Source of the DNA: Pigmentiphaga sp. H8
Lineage (GTDB): Bacteria > Pseudomonadota > Gammaproteobacteria > Burkholderiales > Burkholderiaceae_B
Assembly (NCBI RefSeq): GCF_003854895.1
Contig: NZ_CP033966.1
Span: 1,674,001-1,738,000 of the forward strand
Reading direction: 5' to 3'
Length of the DNA stretch: 64,000 nt
The notes under the pieces: model-generated
What the model was told of the DNA's origin: nothing
The model's database searches: none
What the model saw: the letters and a program-made list of their open reading frames with translations, nothing else
Position numbers and translations under genes: made by a program
Shown: in pieces, positions 26,913 through 35,810 of the stretch
Layout of the letters: each line of letters opens with the position of its first letter
How positions within the stretch are numbered: position 1 is the first letter of the stretch

Positions 26913-27869
26913 ATGAAACGCTTGACCGTATTCTTCGGGATCGCTGCCTTTGCCTTGCTGTCGGGCGCCGCCCGCGCCGACACCTATCCCGCCAAGCCCA
27001 TCAAGATGCTGGTGCCGTTTCCCGCGGGCGGCACGGTGGATTTCTTCGCCCGCACGGTGGGCCCGCGGCTGGCCGAGGCGCTGGGCCAGCCGGTGCTGAT
27101 CGAGAACCGCGCGGGCGCGGGCGGCAACATCGCGGCCGAGGCGGTGGCCAAGTCGCCGGCCGACGGCTACACGCTGCTGATGGGGTCCGAGATCGTCTCG
27201 ATCAACATCACGCTGTACGAGAAGCTGGGCTACGACCCGGTGAAGGACCTGGCGCCGGTGGTGCTGGTCGGCACCGTGCCCAACATCCTCTTGGTCAGCC
27301 CCTCGCTGCCGGTCAAGACCACGCAGGAACTGATCGCGTATGCCAAGTCGGGCAAGAAGATGTCGTATGCGTCCACGGGCCTGGGCACCTCCAGCCAGTT
27401 GTCGTCCGAGCTGTTCAAGTCGGTGGCCGGCATCGACGTGCTGCACGTGCCGTACAAGGGCGGGGCGCCGGCCATCGTGGATCTGGCCGGCGGCCAGGTC
27501 GAGATGATGTTCGTGAACATGCCCACCGGGCTGCCCATGGTCAAGGGCGGCAAGGTGCGCATCCTGGCGGTCACCAGCGCGCAGCGCGCGCCGCAGGTGC
27601 CGGACGTGCCCACCATTGCCGAGACCCTGCCGGGCTTCGAGACCGCGGCATGGTCCGCCATCTACGCGCCCGCCGGCACGCCCCGGGCGGTGATCGACAA
27701 GCTGAACGCGGCCATGGTGAAGATCCTGCAGATGCCCGACGTGAAGGCGGCGCTGGCCGAGCAGGGCGCCGTGCCGGCCGGCGGCACGCCGCAGGCCCTG
27801 GGCGAGTTCACGAAGTCGGAGATCGTCAAATGGGCAAAGATCATCAAGGCGTCCGGCGCCAAGATATAG
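26913..27869 (+). CDS. Bug-family periplasmic substrate-binding protein
   Basis: A 318-residue exported receptor. The signal peptide ends near ARAD (residues 20-23). Motifs are IKMLVPFPAGGTVDFFAR, ENRAGAGGNIAAE, DGYTLLMG, HVPYKGGAPAI and GGQVEMMF. AGGAG lies 7 bases before the ATG. Of the nine in this window it is among the closest to the canonical Bug pattern. It is probably cotranscribed with the aldehyde dehydrogenase and with the binding-protein-like gene downstream. Confidence 0.93.
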   Translation: MKRLTVFFGIAAFALLSGAARADTYPAKPIKMLVPFPAGGTVDFFARTVGPRLAEALGQPVLIENRAGAGGNIAAEAVAKSPADGYTLLMGSEIVSINITLYEKLGYDPVKDLAPVVLVGTVPNILLVSPSLPVKTTQELIAYAKSGKKMSYASTGLGTSSQLSSELFKSVAGIDVLHVPYKGGAPAIVDLAGGQVEMMFVNMPTGLPMVKGGKVRILAVTSAQRAPQVPDVPTIAETLPGFETAAWSAIYAPAGTPRAVIDKLNAAMVKILQMPDVKAALAEQGAVPAGGTPQALGEFTKSEIVKWAKIIKASGAKI

Positions 27870-27901
27870 TCCGTCGATCCATCCCCGCCACGAGGCTCCG
27901 C

Positions 27902-28864
27902 ATGTCCCAACCTTCTCTTCGCATCGCCGTCGGCGACTACGACCGCACCCGCGCCCTGGTCGACGGCAGTGTCGGCGTCCAGGGCTTCGAGACCCGGTTC
28001 GCGACCGGCGACCTCGAGGCCATCTTCTCGCAGGCTTTCCAGACCGCCGAGTACGAGGTCACCGAGCTGTCGTTCAGCAATTTCCTGATCGCCAGCGTGC
28101 GCGGCGGCTGCCCTTATCTGGCCTTGCCCATTTTCCCGTCGCGCTCGTTTCGCCACTCGGCCATCTACGTGCGGGCCGGCAGCGGCATCGCCACGCCGGC
28201 CGACCTGGCCGGCAAGCGCATCGGTCTGCGCGAGTATTCCAACACGGTGGCGCTGGTCGCGCGCGGCATGCTGTCGGACGAGTACGGTTTTGATCCGGGC
28301 CGTTGCGAATGGTTTGCCGGCGACGTGGACCACGTGGAGCGGGACACGATCGATCCGCGCAACTGGCCCGAGGGAGTGAAGATCCAGGCCGTGCAGGGCC
28401 GCACACTGTCGTCGATGATGGAGGCCGGCCAGCTCGATGCGCTGATCGCCTATACGCCGCCGGTGGCCTTCGGCCGCGCGGGCGCGGGCCGGCTGTTTCC
28501 CGACTGGCGCGACGTGGAAAAGGACTACTACGCGCGCACGCGGCGCTTTCCCATCATGCACGTGATCGCGCTGCGGCGCGACGTGGCCGAGGCGAACCCC
28601 GGCCTGCCCAAGGCCCTGCTGGCCGCGTTCAACCAGGCCAAGCAGGTGGCGCAGGACCGCCTGGCCATCCACCAGGCGCTGCCCATCATGCTGCCGTGGA
28701 TGCAGGCCGAGGCCGAGAGCACGCAGGCGCTGATGGGGCAGGACTTCTGGCCCTACGGCTTCGAGGCCAATCGCGACATGATCGAGACGCAGATCCGCTG
28801 GTCGCACGAGCAGGGGCTGATCCCGCGCCGGCCGAACATGGGCGAACTCTTCCTGGGGGAATGA
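27902..28864 (+). CDS. 4,5-dihydroxyphthalate decarboxylase-like / periplasmic-binding-fold protein
   Basis: A 320-residue protein with a type 2 periplasmic-binding fold but no signal peptide, so it is likely cytoplasmic. It begins LRIAVGDYDRTRALVDGSV and has YEVTELSFSNFLI, the LPIFPSRSFRHSAIYVR strand and LAGKRIGLREYSNT. These are features of the 4,5-dihydroxyphthalate decarboxylase family (Pht5-like). Many such proteins are labelled ABC substrate-binding. Decarboxylation of an aromatic acid is the best guess, given the nearby aldehyde dehydrogenase and Bug genes, but it is not proved. Confidence 0.8.
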   Translation: MSQPSLRIAVGDYDRTRALVDGSVGVQGFETRFATGDLEAIFSQAFQTAEYEVTELSFSNFLIASVRGGCPYLALPIFPSRSFRHSAIYVRAGSGIATPADLAGKRIGLREYSNTVALVARGMLSDEYGFDPGRCEWFAGDVDHVERDTIDPRNWPEGVKIQAVQGRTLSSMMEAGQLDALIAYTPPVAFGRAGAGRLFPDWRDVEKDYYARTRRFPIMHVIALRRDVAEANPGLPKALLAAFNQAKQVAQDRLAIHQALPIMLPWMQAEAESTQALMGQDFWPYGFEANRDMIETQIRWSHEQGLIPRRPNMGELFLGE

Positions 28865-28944
28865 GCCGGCGGCCGGCCTTCGAGGACGCCGCGAGGGTTC
28901 GTACTAGAATGGACTGACGTCCTCTTGACGAACGGCTGACGGCG

Positions 28945-30840
28945 ATGGCCTTGAATCGTTCGACCTCGGAAGCGCCGGCAAGCCCCGGCCGGCGGATCGC
29001 CGACTATGGCTTGATCGGCAACATGATCTCGGCCGCGCTGGTGGGCCGCGACGGCGCCATCGACTGGCTCTGCCTGCCGCGATTCGATTCGCCGGCATGT
29101 TTCGCATCGCTTCTGGGAACCTCGGAAAACGGCCGCTGGCGCATCGCGCCGGTGGGAACGCCGGTGTGCAGCCGCCGGCGCTATCTTCCCGGAACGGCCG
29201 TCATCGAGACGACGTTCGAGACCGCAGACGGCGCCGTGGAACTGATCGACTTCATGCCGCTGGCCGACGACGAGGAGCGCAGCGACATCGTCCGCATCGT
29301 GCGCGGCAAGCGTGGGCGCGTGTCCGTGGAAATGGAGCTGGTCCTGCGCTTCAACTACGGGCTGGTGGTGCCCTGGGTCCGGCGGCGCGACTATGGCCTG
29401 AGCGCGGTGGCCGGCCCCGATGCGGTCGAGCTGCATACGCAGGCGCCGCTGGAAGGGCGGAACATGAAGACCGTTTCGCGCTTCGAGGTCGAGGAAGGGC
29501 AGAGCGTGCCGTTCACGCTGTCCTACCACCGGTCGCACCAGACGCCGCATTTCGTGCCCGACCGCGAAGAGGCGTTGAAATACACCGTGAGCTGGTGGCA
29601 GGAATGGTCGAAGCGCTGCGCCTTCGATCCAGCCCGCGAAGGTTGGCGGGACGCCGTGGTGCGTTCCCTCATCACGCTCAAGCTGCTGACATTCCGGCCT
29701 ACAGGCGGGATCATCGCGGCACCGACCACGTCGCTGCCCGAGACACCCGGCGGCGGCAGGAACTGGGACTATCGCTACTGCTGGCTGCGCGACTCCGCGC
29801 TCACGCTCTATGCCCTGCTGAATGCGGGTTATCGCGAGGAGGCCGAAGCGTGGCGGCGCTGGCTGCTGCGCAGCATCGCCGGGCAGCCGAATCAGTTGCG
29901 GATCATGTACGGGCTGGCGGGCGAACGGTGGCTACCGGAGCATGAGATTCCCTGGCTGGCCGGATATGGCGGCAGCCGGCCCGTGCGCATCGGCAACGGC
30001 GCGGCCGAGCAGGTGCAGCTCGACATCTTTGGCGAAGTGCTGGACACGCTGCATACGGCGCGGGAGGGCGTCCTTGCCGCGGCACCCGATGCCTGGCAGT
30101 TGCAGAAGGTCATGCTCGAGCACCTGGTCGACATCTGGCGCAAGCCGGACCAGGGCATCTGGGAAATGCGGGGACCGGCGCGGCATTTCACGCATTCGAA
30201 ACTCATGTGCTGGGTGTCGTTCGACCGCGCCGTCAAGGCCGTGGAACGATACGGGCTGGACGGCCCCGTCGACCGATGGCGCCAGGAGCGCGACGCCATC
30301 CATGCCGAGATCTGCGCCAAGGGTTTCGATCCACGGATCGGCAGCTTCGTCCAGTCCTACGGTTCGACGGTGCTCGATGCGAGCCTGCTGCTGTTTTCCC
30401 AGGTCGGCTTTCTTCCCGATGATCATCCCCATATCCTGGGGACCGTGGAAGCGGTCGAACGGGATCTGCTGCAGGACGGATTCGTGCTCCGCTATCGCCC
30501 CGCGCGCACCGTCGATCCCTGCAAGCAGCCCGAGGGTACCTTCCTGGCCTGTTCGTTCTGGCTGGCCGACGCCTACGTCATGTCCAAGCGCATGGACAAG
30601 GCCCAGGCGCTGTTCGAGCGGCTGCTGTCGGTACGCAACGACCTCGGCCTGCTGGCGGAGGAATACGACCCGGCGTCGGGGGTGTTGCTCGGTAATTTCC
30701 CTCAGGCTTTTTCGCACGTGGGCCTGGTCAATACCGCTTTCAACCTGGTGCGGGCCGCCGGGCCGGCGCGCCAGAGAGCCGCGCGTACCGGGCCGGGTTT
30801 TTCCTCGCCAGGCCCTCATTCCTCCGCGCACCACTATTAG
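28945..30840 (+). CDS. GH15-family glucoamylase / trehalase-like glycoside hydrolase
   Basis: A 631-residue cytoplasmic protein (no signal peptide). It begins IADYGLIGNMISAALV, the N-terminal beta-sandwich hallmark of bacterial GH15 enzymes, followed by the GAIDWLCLPRFDSP strand. The (alpha/alpha)6 barrel has the NWDYRYCWLRDS catalytic-acid region (about residue 275) and a C-terminal LLAEEYDP segment with the catalytic base, then GNFPQAFSHVGLVNTA. It would hydrolyse alpha-glucosidic bonds in glucans or trehalose. It stands alone, with no trehalose or glycogen genes nearby. Confidence 0.92.
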   Translation: MALNRSTSEAPASPGRRIADYGLIGNMISAALVGRDGAIDWLCLPRFDSPACFASLLGTSENGRWRIAPVGTPVCSRRRYLPGTAVIETTFETADGAVELIDFMPLADDEERSDIVRIVRGKRGRVSVEMELVLRFNYGLVVPWVRRRDYGLSAVAGPDAVELHTQAPLEGRNMKTVSRFEVEEGQSVPFTLSYHRSHQTPHFVPDREEALKYTVSWWQEWSKRCAFDPAREGWRDAVVRSLITLKLLTFRPTGGIIAAPTTSLPETPGGGRNWDYRYCWLRDSALTLYALLNAGYREEAEAWRRWLLRSIAGQPNQLRIMYGLAGERWLPEHEIPWLAGYGGSRPVRIGNGAAEQVQLDIFGEVLDTLHTAREGVLAAAPDAWQLQKVMLEHLVDIWRKPDQGIWEMRGPARHFTHSKLMCWVSFDRAVKAVERYGLDGPVDRWRQERDAIHAEICAKGFDPRIGSFVQSYGSTVLDASLLLFSQVGFLPDDHPHILGTVEAVERDLLQDGFVLRYRPARTVDPCKQPEGTFLACSFWLADAYVMSKRMDKAQALFERLLSVRNDLGLLAEEYDPASGVLLGNFPQAFSHVGLVNTAFNLVRAAGPARQRAARTGPGFSSPGPHSSAHHY

Positions 30841-30966
30841 TCTCCCGCATACAGGGAATGACCGCCTTCTATTGGACGCGGGCCGATAGGAGCGCCTATC
30901 TTTCGTCTCCAAGAGGCGGCGCATGCCGCCCCCACAAGCATCCACCGAAGTGGAGCAGGAGACGAC

Positions 30967-31767
30967 ATGAGCCGGAATCAGCGGCCAATACGCAGCGGCA
31001 TGGGCCGCAGCACCCCCGAACGCATTTTCGTCCAGGGCCTGGACCTGGCCCGGGACATCATCGGTACCCTCAACTTCGGCGACATGGCGTATCTGGAACT
31101 GACCGGACGCCTGCCCGACGCGCGGCAGTCCCGGGTATTCAACGCCATCCTCGTCACCCTGGTCGAACACGGCATGACGCCCATGGCCATCGTCGCACGG
31201 CTGACCTACCTGGGGGCTCCGGAGTCCTTGCAGGCCGCGGTGGCCGCGGGGCTGTGCGGGATGGGAACCACGTTCGCGGGTACGGCGGAAGGCGCGGCGC
31301 GGATGCTGGAGTCCGCCTGGGCCGCCTCGCCGGAGGGCTCGCCGCGGGAGTTGGCGCGCGAAGTGGTCGCGGATTTCCGCAACCGCAAGCAGTCCGTTCC
31401 GGGTATCGGCCACAACCTGCACAAGCCCGTTGATCCGCGCACAAGCCGTCTGTTCCAGGTCGCGGCCGAAGAGGGCCATGCCGGCCGCTATGTCGATTTG
31501 ATGCGCGCCATCGGCCAGGAAGCCGAAGCGGCGTATGGCAAGAGCCTGCCCGTCAATGCCACCGGCGCCATCGGCGCGCTGTGCTGCGAGCTTGGGATCT
31601 CCTGGCGCGCGGCGCGCGGGATCGCGGTCATGGGCCGGGCAGTGGGGCTGGTCGGCCATCTGGTCGAGGAGCAGGCGAATCCGGTCGCCGCCGAGATCTG
31701 GCTGCGCACCGAGGAAGAAGCTGGCGAACATGACACGCCGCCCGCGGGCGGACGACAAGGAGGGTGA
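30967..31767 (+). CDS. Citryl-CoA lyase-like protein (citrate-synthase fold)
   Basis: A 266-residue protein resembling the short citryl-CoA lyase / C-terminal ATP-citrate-lyase module. The catalytic-His segment VPGIGHNLHK and the following DPRTSRLF are present. Where relatives have NVDG with the catalytic Asp, this one reads VNATGAIG, so the Asp appears to be replaced by Thr. The N-terminus (GRSTPERIFVQGLDLARDIIG) is as in the family. AGGAGA lies 6 bases before the ATG. It is the first gene of the eleven-gene catabolic cluster and ends one base before the next ATG. It may cleave a 3-hydroxyacyl-CoA, but the altered residue makes this uncertain. Confidence 0.82.
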   Translation: MSRNQRPIRSGMGRSTPERIFVQGLDLARDIIGTLNFGDMAYLELTGRLPDARQSRVFNAILVTLVEHGMTPMAIVARLTYLGAPESLQAAVAAGLCGMGTTFAGTAEGAARMLESAWAASPEGSPRELAREVVADFRNRKQSVPGIGHNLHKPVDPRTSRLFQVAAEEGHAGRYVDLMRAIGQEAEAAYGKSLPVNATGAIGALCCELGISWRAARGIAVMGRAVGLVGHLVEEQANPVAAEIWLRTEEEAGEHDTPPAGGRQGG

Positions 31768-31768
31768 C

Positions 31769-32746
31769 ATGCGGCGACTATCGATGCAATGGCTGGCGGT
31801 TGCGGTGGCGGGCCTGGCCGGGTGGGGGCCGGCCACCGCGCATGCGGAATGGCCCGACAAGCCCATCCGCTTCATCGTGCCTTATCCGGCGGGAGGCGGC
31901 ACCGACATCGTGGCGCGCGCCGTCGGCAAGAAGATGGCGGAGAACCTGGGCCAGCCCGTCATCATCGAGAACCGGCCCGGGGCCAGCACCATCATCGGTA
32001 CCGAGGCGGTGGCCCGGGCCGAGGGGGACGGCTACACGATCGGCCTGGTGACGGATTCCCATGCGTTGAACCCGATCTTCTTCGGGCAGAAGCTGTCCTA
32101 CGACTCGGTCAAGGATTTCGCGCCGGTCAGCCAACTGGTCTTCGTGCCTTTCATCCTGGTGGCCAATCCCAAGGCGCAGGTGTCCACCGTGCAGGAGCTG
32201 ATCGCCGCCGCCAAGGCCCGGCCCGGGAAGATCACCTATGCCTCCATCGGGAACGGTACGCCGCACTATCTGGCCATGGAGTGGGTGAAGGCGCTGGCCG
32301 ACATCGATCTGACCCATGTTCCCTACAAGGGGGTCGCTCCGGCCTTGGCCGATGTGGTGGGCGGACAGGTGGACGTGATGTTCACCGGCATGTCCTCGGG
32401 CGTGCCGCACGTGCGTTCGGGCCGGCTCAAGGGGCTGGCCGTCTCGGGCAAGGAGCGGTCGGCGATCGCGCCGGAGATCCCCACCGTGGCCGAGTCCGGC
32501 CTGAAGGAGTTCTCCTTCATGACCTGGTACGGGGTGGTGGCGCCGGCGTCCACGCCGCCGGGGATCGTGGGGCGCTTGAGCAAAGAGATCCGCAAGGCGC
32601 TGGAGAGCCCCGAGGTCAAGGAACAGTTCGTGAAGCTGGGCGTGGAAGGGGCGCCATCCACGCCGGAGGAGTTCGGTGCCTTTCTGCAAAGGGAATCGGC
32701 GCACTACCAGCACATCATCAAGTTGACCGGCGCAAAGGGCGAATAG
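31769..32746 (+). CDS. Bug-family periplasmic substrate-binding protein
   Basis: A 325-residue exported receptor with signal peptide ending ATAHAE (about residue 26). Motifs are IRFIVPYPAGGGTDIVAR, ENRPGASTIIGTEAVARA, HVPYKGVAPALADVVGGQVDVMF and the late WYGVVAP. It starts one base after the lyase stop codon and its TAG overlaps the GTG start of the next gene, so it is firmly in the operon. It is the first of three Bug proteins in this cluster and likely delivers the pathway's substrate. Confidence 0.93.
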   Translation: MRRLSMQWLAVAVAGLAGWGPATAHAEWPDKPIRFIVPYPAGGGTDIVARAVGKKMAENLGQPVIIENRPGASTIIGTEAVARAEGDGYTIGLVTDSHALNPIFFGQKLSYDSVKDFAPVSQLVFVPFILVANPKAQVSTVQELIAAAKARPGKITYASIGNGTPHYLAMEWVKALADIDLTHVPYKGVAPALADVVGGQVDVMFTGMSSGVPHVRSGRLKGLAVSGKERSAIAPEIPTVAESGLKEFSFMTWYGVVAPASTPPGIVGRLSKEIRKALESPEVKEQFVKLGVEGAPSTPEEFGAFLQRESAHYQHIIKLTGAKGE

Positions 32747-33894
32747 TGGAATTGACTCAGGAACAACGGCTGATCCGGGACACGGTCCATGCGCTGGCAA
32801 GCGAACGGTTCGCGCCGGGCGCGGCGGCGGCCGACCGGCAGTATCGGCCTCCGCTCGACAACCTGAAGGTGCTGGCCGGCCACGGCTATACCGGCATCTT
32901 TCTGCCCGAATGCTATGGCGGGACGGGGCTGGGGCTGCTGGAGACGGTGCTGGTGGTGGAGCAACTGGCGCGTTCCTGCGCCAACACGGCCATGCTGTAT
33001 TCCTGCACCGACGGCGCGACGCCGCGAGCCATCCTGCACATCGGATCCGAACCGCTCAGGCAGCGCTATCTGCCTGCCTTCGCCCAGGCGCAGCGGTATG
33101 CGGCCTGGAGCATGTCGGAGGCGAATGCGGGCTCCGACGTCGGCAATGTCCAGACCCGCGCCGTCAGCGACGGCCAGCATTACGTGATCAACGGCAGCAA
33201 GCTCTGGTGCACCGCCGCCCAGGTGGCCGACGTGTTCCTGGTCCTGGTTCGGCTGACCGACGAGCCCGGCATGAAGGGCGTGGGGGCGGTGCTGGTCGAG
33301 CGTGGCACACCCGGGTTTTCGGTGGGCAAGCATCTGGATCTGCTGGGCTTGCGCGGGACGGGCATGGCCGAACTGGTCTTCCAGGACTGCCGCGTGCCGG
33401 CCGAGAACCTGCTCCTGCCGGCGGGACGGATGAAGGACCTGCTGCAGGTGCTGGACGCCGATCGCATCACCGGCAACCCTCCCATCTGCCTGGGGTTGGC
33501 CCAGGCGGCGTTGGGCCATGCCGTTCAGCATCTGAAGGACCGTGCCCAGTTCGGCCGCCCGCTTGCGGAGAACCAGGGATTGCAGTGGAAGCTGGCCGAC
33601 ATGGCGATGGACATCGAGGCGGCGCGCGCGCTGGTGTACGGGGCCGCGCAGGCCATTGACCAGGGGCGGCAGTCGGTGGCGCAGGTTTCCATCGCCAAGA
33701 CCTATGCCAACGAGATGGCGGTGCGCGTGACCAACCAGGCCATGCAGCTTGCCGGCGCATACGGGCTGTCGGAGGAATATCCCTTCGAGCGCTACTTCCG
33801 CGACGCGCGCGGCATGTCCATTGGCTACGGAACGACCGAGATCCATAGAAATTCCATCGCGCGGGAGCTGCTCAAGGGCAGCTACCTCGTCTGA
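32746..33894 (+). CDS. Acyl-CoA dehydrogenase family protein (catalytic Glu not conserved)
   Basis: A 382-residue FAD flavoprotein that starts with GTG overlapping the preceding TAG by one base; AAGGG lies 6 bases upstream. The family framework is complete: LTQEQRLIRDTV start, SMSEANAGSD (FAD/substrate loop), LDLLGLRGTGMAEL, and a YGTTEIHRN ending. In most members the last motif reads YEGTxxIQR, with Glu as the proton-abstracting base. Here the Glu position is Tyr (GYGTTE). An Asp occurs on helix G (LDADRITG), where isovaleryl-CoA dehydrogenase has its base. The enzyme may be an atypical dehydrogenase or non-dehydrogenating. Confidence 0.9.
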   Translation: MELTQEQRLIRDTVHALASERFAPGAAAADRQYRPPLDNLKVLAGHGYTGIFLPECYGGTGLGLLETVLVVEQLARSCANTAMLYSCTDGATPRAILHIGSEPLRQRYLPAFAQAQRYAAWSMSEANAGSDVGNVQTRAVSDGQHYVINGSKLWCTAAQVADVFLVLVRLTDEPGMKGVGAVLVERGTPGFSVGKHLDLLGLRGTGMAELVFQDCRVPAENLLLPAGRMKDLLQVLDADRITGNPPICLGLAQAALGHAVQHLKDRAQFGRPLAENQGLQWKLADMAMDIEAARALVYGAAQAIDQGRQSVAQVSIAKTYANEMAVRVTNQAMQLAGAYGLSEEYPFERYFRDARGMSIGYGTTEIHRNSIARELLKGSYLV

Positions 33895-33918
33895 CGCCTG
33901 ACGCGCAGGAGGACCATG

Positions 33919-34617
33919 ATGTCAGAAGCAAAGACCACCATCGACGCCGGCGACGGGCGCGGTTTCGCCGCCTATGTCAGTCGGCCGGAGAAACCGAACG
34001 GCCACGCCGTGATCGTCCTGCAGGAGATATTCGGCGTGACCGATGCGATACGCGGCGTGGCCGATCGCTATGCGGCCGAAGGCTATCTCGCGCTGGCGCC
34101 CGACCTTTATTGGCGCATCGAGCCCGGCATCGAGCTGAGCCATGCCAAGGCCGACGTCGAGCGCGCGTTCCAGTATCTGGAGCGGTTCGACGAAGAGGCG
34201 GGCCTGGCCGACATCGGCAGGGTTGCCGCGCACATCCGTGCGATGCCGGGCTTCCGGGGCCACGTGGCGGTGGTGGGCCTGTGCCTGGGAGGAAAGCTGG
34301 CATTCCGCTGCGCCGCCAGGCTCGAGGTCGATGCGGCGGCCGTGTTCTATGGCGTGGGGGTGGAGGATCATCTGGACGAGGCGGCCGCCTTGCGTTGCCC
34401 GGTGGTGCTGCACTACGGCGACCAGGACCGCTACGCGTCCGCCCAGGCGCAGGCCAGGATCGAAGCTGCGCTGCCACCCACGGCGGGCGGAGGCTTTTAC
34501 CGATATCCCGGGGTCGGTCACGGTTTCTACACACGGGGCGAACCGGAGGCGGCCGCGCTGGCCCACGATCGGACCACGGCGTTCCTGCGGACTGCCTTGG
34601 GGGCAGGCAATCGATGA
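33919..34617 (+). CDS. Dienelactone hydrolase family protein
   Basis: A 232-residue alpha/beta hydrolase of the carboxymethylenebutenolidase type. The Cys nucleophile is in GLCLGGK (about residue 120), the supporting Glu in LQEIFGV (near 35), the Asp in YGDQDRY and the His in GVGHGFY. All triad members are present. The start at 33919 gives a 6-base gap to a perfect AGGAGG; the ATG three bases earlier would be too close. It probably opens a lactone or enol ester intermediate in the pathway. It overlaps the next gene by ATGA. Confidence 0.92.
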   Translation: MSEAKTTIDAGDGRGFAAYVSRPEKPNGHAVIVLQEIFGVTDAIRGVADRYAAEGYLALAPDLYWRIEPGIELSHAKADVERAFQYLERFDEEAGLADIGRVAAHIRAMPGFRGHVAVVGLCLGGKLAFRCAARLEVDAAAVFYGVGVEDHLDEAAALRCPVVLHYGDQDRYASAQAQARIEAALPPTAGGGFYRYPGVGHGFYTRGEPEAAALAHDRTTAFLRTALGAGNR

Positions 34618-35780
34618 AAGTCCTTCAAGGGATCCGGGTGCTCGACCTGGGGAATTTCATTACCGCGCCGCTGGCCGGCATGTCGCTGGCCGAACTGGGG
34701 GCGGACGTCGTGAAGATCGAGCGGCCGGGCAGCGGCGACCCGTTTCGCGCATTCAAGGGGGGGCTCTACAGTCCCCAGTTCCAGGCGCACAACAGGAACA
34801 AGCGCAGCCTGGCGCTGGACTACACCCGCCCCGAGGGGCGGGCCGTGCTGGACAAGCTGGTGGAAGACGCCGACGTGCTGCTCCTGAACATGCGTCCGGG
34901 CGTGGAGGAGCGGCTGGGCCTGGGCGCCGAGCGTCTGCGTCGGCTCAATCCCCGCCTTGTTTATTGCGCCATCACGGGCTTCGGCGCCAGCGGCCCCTAT
35001 GCCGGCAGGCCAGCCTACGACAACGTGGGGCAGGCCGTCTCGGGATGGCTGTCCATGTTCCACCGCGGCGAGGATCCGCGGGTGGCCGGCCCCGCGGTGT
35101 CCGATGCCGTGACGGGCATCTACGCCTGCCTGGGGATCCTGGGCGCCCTGGTGGAGCGGGCATCGACCGGCCAGGGGCGCAAGGTCGAGGTCAACATGCT
35201 CGAGGCGATGATCGCCATGGCCTGCGAGCCGCTGGGTTCGATGCTGGCAACGGGCCGGCCGCCCAGCCTGTACGGACGGGCGGCCATGTCGCAGTCGTAC
35301 ATCCTGACCTGCCAGGACGGGCGCCGCATTGCCCTGCATCTTTCGTCGCCCGACAAGTTCTGGCGCGGCCTGGTCCAGGCGATCGACCGCCCGGACCTGC
35401 TCGCGGCCTATCCTGCGCGCCACGACCGCGTGGAACGCTACGACGAGCTGGCGCGCACGCTGGCCGAGGTGTTCGCACAGCGGGAGCGGGAGTACTGGCT
35501 GCCTCGGCTCGAAGCCCATGACGTTCCGTTCACCCCGGAACGAACGTTGGATGAACTGGACGAGGATCCGCAGGTGCGTCACCTGGGCGTCTTCTACACG
35601 CAGCAGCATCCGCGCCACGGCACGCTGCGCGCCGCGCATCGCGCGATCCGTTACGACGGCGACCACGACAGCAATTTCCTGCCTCCGCCCGACCTGGGCG
35701 AGCACACGGAAGAAGTCTTGCGGGAGGCAGGTTTTTCCGAAGCCGCCATGACCGAGCTCAGGCAGGCCCGAATCATCTAA
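34614..35780 (+). CDS. CaiB/BaiF family III CoA-transferase
   Basis: A 388-residue enzyme that moves CoA between carboxylic acids. It opens with LQGIRVLDLGNFITAPLAGM. ELGADVVKIERPGSGD follows, with NRNKRSLALD next. The catalytic Asp lies in SDAVTGIYACLG (about residue 163). The length is typical. It probably activates the imported acid using a pathway acyl-CoA as donor. It overlaps the dienelactone hydrolase by ATGA. Confidence 0.94.
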   Translation: MKVLQGIRVLDLGNFITAPLAGMSLAELGADVVKIERPGSGDPFRAFKGGLYSPQFQAHNRNKRSLALDYTRPEGRAVLDKLVEDADVLLLNMRPGVEERLGLGAERLRRLNPRLVYCAITGFGASGPYAGRPAYDNVGQAVSGWLSMFHRGEDPRVAGPAVSDAVTGIYACLGILGALVERASTGQGRKVEVNMLEAMIAMACEPLGSMLATGRPPSLYGRAAMSQSYILTCQDGRRIALHLSSPDKFWRGLVQAIDRPDLLAAYPARHDRVERYDELARTLAEVFAQREREYWLPRLEAHDVPFTPERTLDELDEDPQVRHLGVFYTQQHPRHGTLRAAHRAIRYDGDHDSNFLPPPDLGEHTEEVLREAGFSEAAMTELRQARII

Positions 35781-35810
35781 CGCGGATCTTTCCGCACGAA
35801 GGGGATGACG

